6,756 bases of DNA from an uncultured Collinsella sp. (GTDB lineage: Bacteria > Actinomycetota > Coriobacteriia > Coriobacteriales > Coriobacteriaceae), in the NCBI GenBank assembly GCA_934655835.1, contig CAKUHM010000076.1, forward strand, positions 1-6,756. Direction: 5' to 3'. Below the pieces are notes generated by a model, which was not told the DNA's origin, ran no database searches, and worked only from the letters and a program-made list of their open reading frames with translations. This document shows positions 1 to 6,082 of the stretch, piece after piece. Numbering within the stretch: the first letter of the stretch is position 1; each line of letters starts with the position of its first letter. The translations under genes were made by a program, and so were the position numbers.

Positions 1-28
1 TGTCCCAGCCCTTTCAGGTCCGTTCGTT

Positions 29-34
29 AGAGGT
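29..34 (+). promoter_or_regulatory. Ribosome binding site of priA
   Basis: AGAGGT lies five bases before the ATG at 40. It supports that start, and so supports the long N-terminal extension of PriA as genuinely translated. An in-frame GTG at codon 42, close to where family similarity begins, has no comparable purine-rich site in front of it. Confidence 0.7.
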
Positions 35-39
35 GGTGT

Positions 40-2493
40 ATGGCTCAACAACTGTCGCTGTTTGGTTCGCCGGAACCGGAGGAGGCCGCGGCGGTGCCGA
101 CTCGCTCGGTCGAACAGACCAAGCTCGAGCCCGCCCCCGAGCCCGTTGCCGCCTACGCGAGTGTGATCCTCGACATCCCGACCCGCGCCTTGTCCGAGCC
201 GTTTGCCTACGGCATCCCGCAGTCCCTTACCAACGATGCCCAGATCGGCTCCACCGTCCTGGTCCATTTTGGCAACCGCGCAGCCGCCGGCTATATCGTT
301 GACATTGCACCCGAGCTGGGCGACCTGCAAGGCAACAACGCCCTCGACCCCGCGCGCATTAAGCCCATCGCGGCTATCCTGAGCAAGCCGCTTTTTACCG
401 CCGAGGCTGCCCGCATCGCACGTTGGATGAGCCGCGAGTACGTTGCGACGCTTTCCGAGTGCCTGCGCCTGTTCCTGCCGCCGGGCGGAAGCCCGCGCGT
501 GGTCAAGGGCGATGACGGTGTGTGGACCGTTGAGCGCCCCGCCGTCAAACCCATCCAAAACCGCTGGGTTATGCTCACACCCGAGGGCTTCGACTACACG
601 CCGCCCAAAACGGCGGTTCGCCAGCGTCAGCTTATCGAGGCGCTCCAGTGCGGCCCGGTCACGACGCGCGACCTCAACCTGCTTTACAACAGCATGTCGG
701 CGACTATCAAGGCGCTCGAAAAACGCGGCGTCGTGGTGGTGGAGGAGCGCCGCGCGTGGCGTGGCTGCAGCGAGCAGACTACTCTGTCCTCGGCAAGCGG
801 CAAGGCACCGGTGGCACTCACTAACGGCCAGCAGCAGGCGCTCGCGCAGATTGAGCGCGCCCGCCTGGACGCCCATGGCGACGTGGTGCTGGTCGATGGC
901 GTCACTGGCTCCGGCAAAACCGAGGTCTACCTCTCTGCCATCGAGCGCGTGTTGGCAGCCGGCCGTTCGGCCTGCGTGCTCGTCCCCGAGATCTCGTTGA
1001 CTGCCCAGACCGTCGGCCGCTTCCGCTCACGTTTTGGCGAAACGGTCGCGGTCTTCCACTCGCGCCTCTCGGCCGGTGAGCGCCTCGACCAGTGGGACAT
1101 GGTCGCCAGCGGTGCGGCTCGCGTGGTCGTCGGCGCGCGTTCGGCGCTCTTTTGTCCGCTCAGCGATCTGGGCCTCATCATTATCGATGAGGAACACGAG
1201 ACCAGCTACAAGCAGGGCTCCAGTCCGCGCTACCATGCGCGCGAGGTGGCGGCCGAGATGGCACGCCGCTATCGCTGTCCGCTCGTGCTGGGTTCCGCCA
1301 CGCCCTCGGCCGAGGCACTCGACCGCTGCCGCCGCGGCACGTATAACGGCGCCACCTGGACGCGCGTGGAGATGCCCGAGCGCCCCGGACACGCGGTCCT
1401 TCCTACGGTTCGCATTGCCGACCTGCGTCGCGAGTTCTCGCATGGCAGCCGCTCCATGTTCTCAAAACCGTTGATGGAAGGTCTCGAGCGCGTTGTCGAA
1501 CGTCGCGAGAAGGCCGTGCTGCTGCACAACCGCCGTGGCTTTGCGCCCTTCCTGATGTGCCGAGAGTGCGGATGCGTCCCCACCTGCAACCATTGCTCCA
1601 CCGCCCTCACGTACCACGAGCGTACACACACGCTGCAGTGCCATACCTGCGGGTCGTCCTGGCGCGTGCAGCCCTATCCGGCACCTACGAGCCGCTGTCC
1701 CAAATGCGGCAGCCGCTACCTGGCAAAAATGGGCCTGGGTACGCAGCAGATCGAGGATGCGCTGCACCAGATGCTTCCCGAGGACGTCGCCATTATTCGC
1801 ATGGATGCCGATTCCACGCGCGCCAAGGATGCGCACAAAAAGCTGCTCGAGCAGTTCGATGCGGCCGATTGCGCCGTGCTGCTGGGCACTCAAATGATCG
1901 CAAAAGGTCTCGACTTTCCCGAGGTCACGCTCGTGGGCGTGGTCAATGCCGACTTCGCCCTCAAGCTGCCGGACTTCCGCGCAGGGGAGCGCGCCTACGA
2001 TCTGCTGGAGCAGGTTGCGGGTCGCGCCGGCCGCGGTGACCGCCCCGGCGAGGTGATCATCCAGACCTACCTGCCCGAGGACCCGGTCATTCGCGCCGTC
2101 GCCGAGCACGACCGCTCGATCTTTACCGGCTACGATCTGGACCAGCGCCGCGACGCCCTCTATCCGCCGTTCGTTCGCCTGGTCAACATTTTGGTGTGGT
2201 CGGCGAACCGAGACGACGCGCAGGACTACGTCGGGCGTATCGCAAAGCTTCTTAAGCGTCGCTGGCATGCCGCCGCGCCTGACTTTTTGCGGGCGGGGAG
2301 CGCCGTGCCGCAGGTGCTTGGCCCGGCTTCGTGTGTAATCGAGAGAGCCAAGGACCGTTACCGCTTCCATCTGCTTGTGAAGTCGCCCGTGGGGTACCAT
2401 GTCTCTGATGATATCGACGCCTGCCTCAAAGAGGTGGGTTCCGTGCGCGGCGTGAGCGTGAGCGTTGACGTCGATGCCTATGATTTGATGTAA
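40..2493 (+). CDS. priA: Primosomal protein N', replication restart helicase PriA
   Basis: PriA is a cytoplasmic superfamily 2 3'-5' DNA helicase that recognises abandoned replication forks and D-loops and directs reloading of the replicative helicase. The product has 817 residues, longer than the roughly 730 of E. coli. The order is: a Pro/Glu/Ala-rich extension (residues 1-38); the 3'-end DNA-binding domain (about 39-145); a winged-helix-like region (about 190-240); helicase lobe 1 with Walker A GVTGSGKT (287-294), DEEH (383-386) and GSATPS (418-423); a zinc-binding insert with four Cys pairs (507/510, 516/519, 534/537, 553/556); lobe 2 with GTQMIAKGLDFP (616-627) and QVAGRAGRG (658-666); and a C-terminal domain. 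All helicase motifs look intact. This matters because PriA of many other actinobacteria is annotated as having lost them. QLSLF at residues 4-8 is discussed separately. def follows 18 bases downstream, probably in the same transcript. Confidence 0.97.
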   Translation: MAQQLSLFGSPEPEEAAAVPTRSVEQTKLEPAPEPVAAYASVILDIPTRALSEPFAYGIPQSLTNDAQIGSTVLVHFGNRAAAGYIVDIAPELGDLQGNNALDPARIKPIAAILSKPLFTAEAARIARWMSREYVATLSECLRLFLPPGGSPRVVKGDDGVWTVERPAVKPIQNRWVMLTPEGFDYTPPKTAVRQRQLIEALQCGPVTTRDLNLLYNSMSATIKALEKRGVVVVEERRAWRGCSEQTTLSSASGKAPVALTNGQQQALAQIERARLDAHGDVVLVDGVTGSGKTEVYLSAIERVLAAGRSACVLVPEISLTAQTVGRFRSRFGETVAVFHSRLSAGERLDQWDMVASGAARVVVGARSALFCPLSDLGLIIIDEEHETSYKQGSSPRYHAREVAAEMARRYRCPLVLGSATPSAEALDRCRRGTYNGATWTRVEMPERPGHAVLPTVRIADLRREFSHGSRSMFSKPLMEGLERVVERREKAVLLHNRRGFAPFLMCRECGCVPTCNHCSTALTYHERTHTLQCHTCGSSWRVQPYPAPTSRCPKCGSRYLAKMGLGTQQIEDALHQMLPEDVAIIRMDADSTRAKDAHKKLLEQFDAADCAVLLGTQMIAKGLDFPEVTLVGVVNADFALKLPDFRAGERAYDLLEQVAGRAGRGDRPGEVIIQTYLPEDPVIRAVAEHDRSIFTGYDLDQRRDALYPPFVRLVNILVWSANRDDAQDYVGRIAKLLKRRWHAAAPDFLRAGSAVPQVLGPASCVIERAKDRYRFHLLVKSPVGYHVSDDIDACLKEVGSVRGVSVSVDVDAYDLM
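49..63 (+). other. Candidate beta sliding clamp binding motif in PriA
   Basis: Codons 4-8 of priA encode Gln-Leu-Ser-Leu-Phe, an exact fit to the known bacterial clamp-binding consensus QL(S/D)LF found in polymerases, MutS and other clamp clients. It sits at the extreme N-terminus, followed by about 30 residues rich in Pro, Glu and Ala that look disordered, which is a typical placement for a tether. The motif is read directly from the sequence. Its function in PriA is inference. Confidence 0.5.
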
Positions 2494-2500
2494 CAAACCG

Positions 2501-2506
2501 AAAGGA
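2501..2506 (+). promoter_or_regulatory. Ribosome binding site of def, decides the start
   Basis: AAAGGA ends at 2506 and leaves five bases before the ATG at 2512. The other in-frame ATG, at 2506, overlaps this site and would have no ribosome binding site of its own at a usable distance. The downstream ATG is therefore preferred. Confidence 0.7.
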
Positions 2507-2511
2507 TGGCC

Positions 2512-3048
2512 ATGGAAGCCAACGGAATCGTACTGTCGCCCGACCCTCGCCTGCGTCAGGAGTGCGCCTTCATTGAGGAGATCACCCCGGCGATCGAGGC
2601 GCTTGCCGAGAAGATGAAGAAGATGATGTTCGACAACGGCGGTTGCGGCCTGGCTGCCCCGCAGATCGGCGAGCTCATCCAGCTCGTTACCATCGACTGC
2701 GATTACAGCGACAAGAACGACTACGACCCGTATGTGCTCATCAACCCCGTGATCGTTGAGCAGAGCGACCATCTCGTTCCGTTTAGCGAGGGCTGCCTAT
2801 CCATTCCCGGCATTAGCTGCGAGATTGAGCGTCCCGACCACGTTGTCGTTGAGGCGTACGACCTGGATGCCAACCTGATTCGCTATGAGGCCACGGGCGA
2901 CCTGTTCTGCGTGTGCCTGCAGCACGAGATCGATCACCTGCACGGCAATACGATGTTTGAACGACTGAAGCCGATGCAGCGCATCAAGGCCGTCAAGGAG
3001 TACCAGGACGCCCTGGCCCGCGGCGCTCGACCGGGCGAGACTGAGTAA
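2512..3048 (+). CDS. def: Peptide deformylase
   Basis: This metalloenzyme removes the N-formyl group from the initiator methionine of nascent proteins at the ribosome, the step that undoes the work of fmt downstream. From the chosen start it has 178 residues, normal for the family. The three diagnostic motifs are all present: GCGLAAPQ (residues 44-51), EGCLS with metal ligand Cys95, and QHEIDH with metal ligands His138 and His142 and catalytic Glu139. An alternative start at 2506 would add only Met-Ala. It lies 18 bases after priA and is probably cotranscribed with it. Codons are mostly C/G-ending as in priA and unlike fmt. A long palindrome begins eight bases after the stop codon, so transcription may not pass freely into fmt. 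Confidence 0.96.
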   Translation: MEANGIVLSPDPRLRQECAFIEEITPAIEALAEKMKKMMFDNGGCGLAAPQIGELIQLVTIDCDYSDKNDYDPYVLINPVIVEQSDHLVPFSEGCLSIPGISCEIERPDHVVVEAYDLDANLIRYEATGDLFCVCLQHEIDHLHGNTMFERLKPMQRIKAVKEYQDALARGARPGETE

Positions 3049-3056
3049 GCCGTCCG

Positions 3057-3156
3057 TCCCTGGGGTGGGGCCCACACATATCATCCCGTGCTCAAACATT
3101 CTCGCTTTGCTGCGAAACTGCGCGCGGGACGATATGTGTGGCCCCCACCCCAGGGA
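3057..3156. repeat. Long imperfect palindromic element after def
   Basis: Arms of 32 bases (3057-3088 and 3125-3156) pair at 30 of 32 positions. The two mismatches are C3071/C3142 and A3083/C3130. Three further inner pairs, one of them G-T, extend the stem to 35. The arms contain CCCTGGGGTGGGG and CACACATATC. Within the loop a small second hairpin is possible (TCGC 3102-3105 with GCGA 3112-3115). No T-run follows, so it is not a classic intrinsic terminator. Its size and its place just after a stop codon resemble REP or MITE-type dispersed palindromes. Copy number elsewhere is unknown from this window. Confidence 0.8.
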
Positions 3157-3231
3157 CTACGCTATTCGAGGTCGGTTCGCCCGGGTGCCGTTGGGCCAGG
3201 GAGGGGCGTCTTCGCTGATAATGCCTTTGTT

Positions 3232-3270
3232 GAGAGAGCTGCTTTTGATGCGGCTCTTTCTTTGGTTTTG
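3232..3270 (+). terminator. Possible intrinsic terminator before fmt
   Basis: An 11-base stem (3232-3242 with 3250-3260), including two G-T pairs, closes a seven-base loop TTTTGAT. It is followed by a T-rich but interrupted run, TTTGGTTTTG. It could end the priA-def transcript. The tail is imperfect and the surrounding sequence is T-rich anyway, so the call is tentative. Confidence 0.45.
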
Positions 3271-3358
3271 GGTATATTTGTTCTTATTGAACTGTTTTTG
3301 CGGATGGGCTGGGGACTGGCCTTCCGCTGTTGTTTGTAGCCGTCTTGGCTCTGGTTTT

Positions 3359-3364
3359 GAGGGG
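3359..3364 (+). promoter_or_regulatory. Ribosome binding site of fmt
   Basis: GAGGGG lies eight bases before the ATG at 3373. It supports that start, which also matches the family's usual N-terminus. Confidence 0.6.
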
Positions 3365-3372
3365 TCTGTTTT

Positions 3373-4293
3373 ATGCGTATTGTGTTTATGGGTACGCCCG
3401 ATTTTGCGGTGCCTTCGTTGACTTCGCTTGTTGCGGCTGGGAATGAGATTGCGCTTGTTGTTTCTCGTCCTGATGCTGTTCGTGGGCGTGGTAAGAAGCT
3501 TGAGCCTTCTCCTGTTAAGGCCAAGGCGCTTGAGTTGGGTCTGCCGGTTATTGAGGCTAATCGGATGACGCCTGAGGTTGTTGAGGCGCTCCAGGCTGCT
3601 CAGGCTGATATTTTCTGTGTGGCTGCTTATGGTTGCATTTTGCCTGATGAGGTGCTGCATATGGCGCCGCTTGGTATTGTGAATGTACACGCTTCGCTGC
3701 TGCCTCGTTGGCGTGGGGCTGCTCCTATTCAGCGTGCGATTCTTGCTGGTGATGAGGTTGCTGGCGTTTCCATTATGTGTATTGGGCATGGCGTTGATAC
3801 GGGCGCTTATTGTGCCCAGGCTTCCACTTCGGTTGCCGGTAAACATGCCGAGGCGCTCACTATGGAGCTGGGCGAGCTTGGTGGTAAGCTGCTGGCCGAT
3901 ACGTTGCCTTCGATTGCTGATGGTTCGGCAGTCTGGACCGAGCAGGATGAGGCGTTTGTTACTCATGCTGCTAAGATTTCTAAGCGGGAGATGCGTCTTG
4001 ATCCGCAGATGACGGCACTCGATTGCGTTCGTCATGTGCTGGCCTCGTCCGATGCCGCCCCTGCTCGCTGCGTGATTGCCGGCAAGACCGTGCGCGTGCT
4101 CGATGCTGCGCCGGCTGATGTTACGCTCGGCGCGGGTCAGGTGCTTGTTAAGGCCAAGCGTGTTTACCTGGGCCTTTCCGATGGTGCGGTTGAGCTGCTC
4201 GAGGTTAAGCCTGACGGCAAGCGTGCTATGGCTGCTTCTGCTTGGGCTGCCGGCCTTCAGGGTGCCGATCTTACGTGGGGTGTTCTGTCATGA
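3373..4293 (+). CDS. fmt: Methionyl-tRNA formyltransferase
   Basis: The enzyme transfers a formyl group from 10-formyltetrahydrofolate to the amino group of Met on initiator tRNA, preparing it for translation initiation. Its 306 residues fit the usual length. The N-terminus MRIVFMGTPDFAVPSL is typical. The formyltransferase domain (about 1-190) carries the catalytic trio expected from the glycinamide ribonucleotide transformylase fold: Asn104, His106 and Asp142 (in GVDTG), plus the SLLPRWRG signature (108-115). The rest is the C-terminal tRNA-binding domain. The stop codon overlaps the rsmB start as ATGA. Base use is odd: all ten Ile codons among the first 150 are ATT, whereas eight of the first ten Ile codons in priA are ATC. 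C-ending codons return gradually in the second half. Confidence 0.97.
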   Translation: MRIVFMGTPDFAVPSLTSLVAAGNEIALVVSRPDAVRGRGKKLEPSPVKAKALELGLPVIEANRMTPEVVEALQAAQADIFCVAAYGCILPDEVLHMAPLGIVNVHASLLPRWRGAAPIQRAILAGDEVAGVSIMCIGHGVDTGAYCAQASTSVAGKHAEALTMELGELGGKLLADTLPSIADGSAVWTEQDEAFVTHAAKISKREMRLDPQMTALDCVRHVLASSDAAPARCVIAGKTVRVLDAAPADVTLGAGQVLVKAKRVYLGLSDGAVELLEVKPDGKRAMAASAWAAGLQGADLTWGVLS

Positions 4294-5690
4294 GCAAGCT
4301 GTCCCCCGCGCGCAAGCTCGCGCTCGATGTGTTGATGGAGGCCGATCGCCGTGGCATGTACGCGCGCGACGTGCTGTCCTCCCGTGCTTCTGCCAAGGCC
4401 ATTGACCAGCGTGATTCTGCGTTTGCCGCCCGTTTGGCGCTCGGCGTGGCCGCCACGCAGGGCATTTTGGATGAGTTGCTCGACCAGTTTTTGGATAAGC
4501 CCAAAAAGGTCGCGCCGCGCGTTCGTATGGCGCTTCGTATCTCGGCCTTCGAGATGCTCTACCTGCATACGCCGGGCCGCGTTGCCGTAAGTCAGGGAGT
4601 TGAGCTGGTTCGCTGCGGTGCTAAGTCCGCCGCTGGCTTGGCCAATGCTGTACTGCATAAGGTTGCAGACAATGTTGAGGACTTTGCTACTGCGTCCGAT
4701 GTGGATGAGCCTGAGCGACGCTTGGTTCGTCTGTCGCGCCTGATGGGTCTTCCTCACTGGCTGTGCGCTCGCATTATGGCGTCGTTTGACACGCCAGAGG
4801 GTGCGCTTAACTTTGCCGGCAATCTGGCCCCCGCGCCGCTCGCTTTGCACGAGAACGCCTTTGCAACCAAACCTGATCCGTACCTATCGCAGCTTGTGGC
4901 GCCTGTGTTCCCTGGCTGCCATGCTCCGGTCGATGCTCAAGTTACCGTTGCTTCGGGTGTGTTTGAGCGTGCTGCTGCCGTGGCCTCGGACCTTAACGCC
5001 CAGCTTATCGCTACAGCTGCCACGCGCCCTGGTAGCTGCCTTGAGATTGGAGCCGGTCGTGGCACCAAGACCTATGTGATGATGTGCCAGGCCAAGCGTG
5101 CGGGCTATGAGCGTCGGCATACGGCGCTCGATCTGCATGATCGCAAGTGCGATCTGAATCTCGCTCGCCTGTATAAGGCCGGTATTCAGGGCGTTCGTAC
5201 GGTTTCGGGTGATGCCTGCGAGCTTGATGAGGTGCTCACATCGTTTGATGCCATGCTTGGCGAGCCGGTTAAGTTCGACATGGTCTTTATCGATGCGCCG
5301 TGTTCGGGCACCGGTACCATGCGCCGTCATCCCGAGATTCCGTGGCGCCTGACCGAGAACGATGTGACGACTGAGCTTCCCAAGCTGCAGCTGACAATGC
5401 TCAAGGAGGCTGCTGCGCGTGTGGCTGCCGATGGCGAGCTCATCTACGCGACGTGCTCGGTCTTTGATGAGGAGAACGCGCAGGTCGTTGATGCATTCCT
5501 GACTTCGCCCGAGGGCGCGGGCTTTGCTGTTGCGCCGCTCTCCGAAGCTCAGATTCTGCAGCTCCCCGATTTCTCTCAGGCCAAGAAGCTCGTATCCGTC
5601 CGTCAAAACGACCGAGGCCTCTTCCAAAGCGTCCCCACAAACGCCGACTCCTACGACGGCCACTTCTGCGCCAGACTGGTCCGTAAGTAA
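4290..5690 (+). CDS. rsmB: 16S rRNA (cytosine-C5) methyltransferase RsmB (Sun/Fmu)
   Basis: RsmB methylates a cytosine in 16S rRNA (C967 in E. coli) using SAM. The start at 4290 is chosen because it overlaps the fmt stop (ATGA) and gives the expected N-terminus. An upstream in-frame ATG at 4242 would lie deep inside fmt. The 466-residue product has a NusB-like RNA-binding domain (about 4-130), a linker, and a Rossmann methyltransferase domain (about 215-466). The two Cys motifs of m5C RNA methyltransferases are present: DAPCSGTG with Cys338, and ATCS with Cys389, the expected nucleophile. The SAM-binding motif I reads LEIGAGRGTKT (251-261) instead of the usual CAAPGGKT form. The last 30 or so codons switch from T-ending to C-ending and include AGA, CGA and ACA, unlike the rest of the gene. 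The overlap suggests translational coupling with fmt. Confidence 0.95.
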   Translation: MSKLSPARKLALDVLMEADRRGMYARDVLSSRASAKAIDQRDSAFAARLALGVAATQGILDELLDQFLDKPKKVAPRVRMALRISAFEMLYLHTPGRVAVSQGVELVRCGAKSAAGLANAVLHKVADNVEDFATASDVDEPERRLVRLSRLMGLPHWLCARIMASFDTPEGALNFAGNLAPAPLALHENAFATKPDPYLSQLVAPVFPGCHAPVDAQVTVASGVFERAAAVASDLNAQLIATAATRPGSCLEIGAGRGTKTYVMMCQAKRAGYERRHTALDLHDRKCDLNLARLYKAGIQGVRTVSGDACELDEVLTSFDAMLGEPVKFDMVFIDAPCSGTGTMRRHPEIPWRLTENDVTTELPKLQLTMLKEAAARVAADGELIYATCSVFDEENAQVVDAFLTSPEGAGFAVAPLSEAQILQLPDFSQAKKLVSVRQNDRGLFQSVPTNADSYDGHFCARLVRK

Positions 5691-5696
5691 CTACTA

Positions 5697-5763
5697 AGTT
5701 GCGGTGAAATAGGGATTGAATAGCGGCTTCAACTCGCCAAACAGTCCTTATTTCACCGCAACT
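5697..5763. repeat. Palindromic element after rsmB
   Basis: The left arm AGTTGCGGTGAAATAGGGA (5697-5715) pairs with 5745-5763 along all 19 bases, counting one G-T pair. Three more pairs, one G-T, extend the stem to 22 and leave a loop of 23 bases. It begins six bases after the rsmB stop, has no T-run, and shares no sequence with the palindrome after def. It may be a dispersed REP-like element of a second family. Copy number cannot be judged here. Confidence 0.78.
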
Positions 5764-5790
5764 CATAGAGATGCCTAGGTAGCTAAAGAA

Positions 5791-5830
5791 TAAGCCCCGC
5801 GATCGGTGTCGGTCGCGGGGCTGTTTGGTT
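5791..5830. terminator. Bidirectional intrinsic terminator between rsmB and the FmdB-like gene
   Basis: A perfect GC-rich 10-base stem (AGCCCCGCGA 5793-5802 with TCGCGGGGCT 5813-5822) closes a 10-base loop. On the + strand it is followed by GTTTGGTTTC, on the minus strand by TATTCTTTAG, so both readings have a moderately T-rich tail. It sits between convergent genes and lies two bases past the minus-strand gene's stop, as expected for a shared terminator. Confidence 0.82.
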
Positions 5831-5831
5831 T

Positions 5832-6068
5832 CTAGTGGCTGTGCGGGCAGTTGGCGCAGCAGCCGCTGGTGGCGCTGGTGCTGGAACCGCCGCTGCGCTG
5901 ATCGGTGTTGTAGAAGCCGCTGCCTTCAAACATGATGCCGCTGGCCGAGAACGTCTTGGCGGCCGGGGCGCCGCAGCTCGGGCACACGACCTCGGGAGTC
6001 TCGGACATGGGATGCTCAACCTCAAACACGTTGCCGCAGCTCGAGCACTTGTAATCGTAGCGCGCCAT
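5832..6068 (-). CDS. FmdB-type zinc ribbon protein
   Basis: This 78-residue protein matches the FmdB family of small zinc ribbons. It starts with ARYDYKCSSCG, has a second Cys pair in VVCPSCG (zinc ligands Cys8, Cys11, Cys29, Cys32), and carries the family's IMFEGSGFYNTD segment (about 45-56). The family is named after a putative formamidase regulator, and its molecular role is poorly established. I infer only a zinc-stabilised cytoplasmic protein, perhaps binding nucleic acid or protein. After the core comes a Gly/Ser/Thr-rich linker, then the tail CCANCPHSH, whose three Cys and two His could form another metal site. It lies 88 bases downstream of malQ on the same strand and converges with rsmB. 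Confidence 0.88.
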   Translation of the reverse strand: MARYDYKCSSCGNVFEVEHPMSETPEVVCPSCGAPAAKTFSASGIMFEGSGFYNTDQRSGGSSTSATSGCCANCPHSH

Positions 6069-6074
6069 AATACT

Positions 6075-6079
6075 TCCTT
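6075..6079 (-). promoter_or_regulatory. Ribosome binding site of the FmdB-like gene
   Basis: Read on the minus strand, AAGGA lies six bases before the ATG whose first base is 6068. It supports this start, which also gives the family's standard N-terminus. Confidence 0.65.
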
Positions 6080-6082
6080 TTC

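Larger units (their letters stand above)
3049..3372. other. Intergenic region between def and fmt
   Basis: These 324 bases hold a long palindrome (3057-3156), a GC-rich spacer (3157-3230), a terminator-like hairpin (3232-3270) and a T-rich leader up to the fmt ribosome binding site. Open frames crossing it have no recognisable protein character and I do not call them. The only -10-like hexamer I see is TATATT at 3273-3278, without a matching -35 at normal spacing, so no promoter is called. If the hairpin does terminate, fmt and rsmB need their own promoter, most likely between 3270 and 3355. Confidence 0.7.

Noticed and set aside
1..30. Nine open codons ending in TAG at 28-30, possibly the tail of an upstream gene
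   Set aside because: Too short to recognise any family. In related clusters a gene often precedes priA, but nothing here identifies it.
1462..2772. A 436-codon open frame antisense to priA and def
   Set aside because: It mirrors two well-supported genes, shows no domain-like pattern, and is explained by high-GC codon structure leaving antisense frames open.
3057..3156. The long palindrome as a classic intrinsic terminator of def
   Set aside because: Its loop is more than 30 bases long and no T-run follows either arm, so it does not fit the standard form.
3273..3278. TATATT as a -10 box for fmt
   Set aside because: No -35 hexamer at acceptable spacing. The region is T-rich, so a chance match is likely.
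3065..3421. A + strand frame across the palindrome and leader with a hydrophobic stretch
   Set aside because: It begins inside the palindrome, overlaps the start of fmt, and its hydrophobicity comes from the T-rich leader. No convincing ribosome binding site or family match.
3157..4035. A 292-codon minus-strand open frame over the gap and fmt
   Set aside because: Antisense to fmt; the product is full of Arg, Asn, Thr and Ser, as expected from reading the T-ending codons backwards. No family features.
4242..4289. An earlier in-frame ATG for rsmB
   Set aside because: It would place 16 extra residues inside the fmt coding region. The ATGA overlap start at 4290 gives the expected N-terminus.
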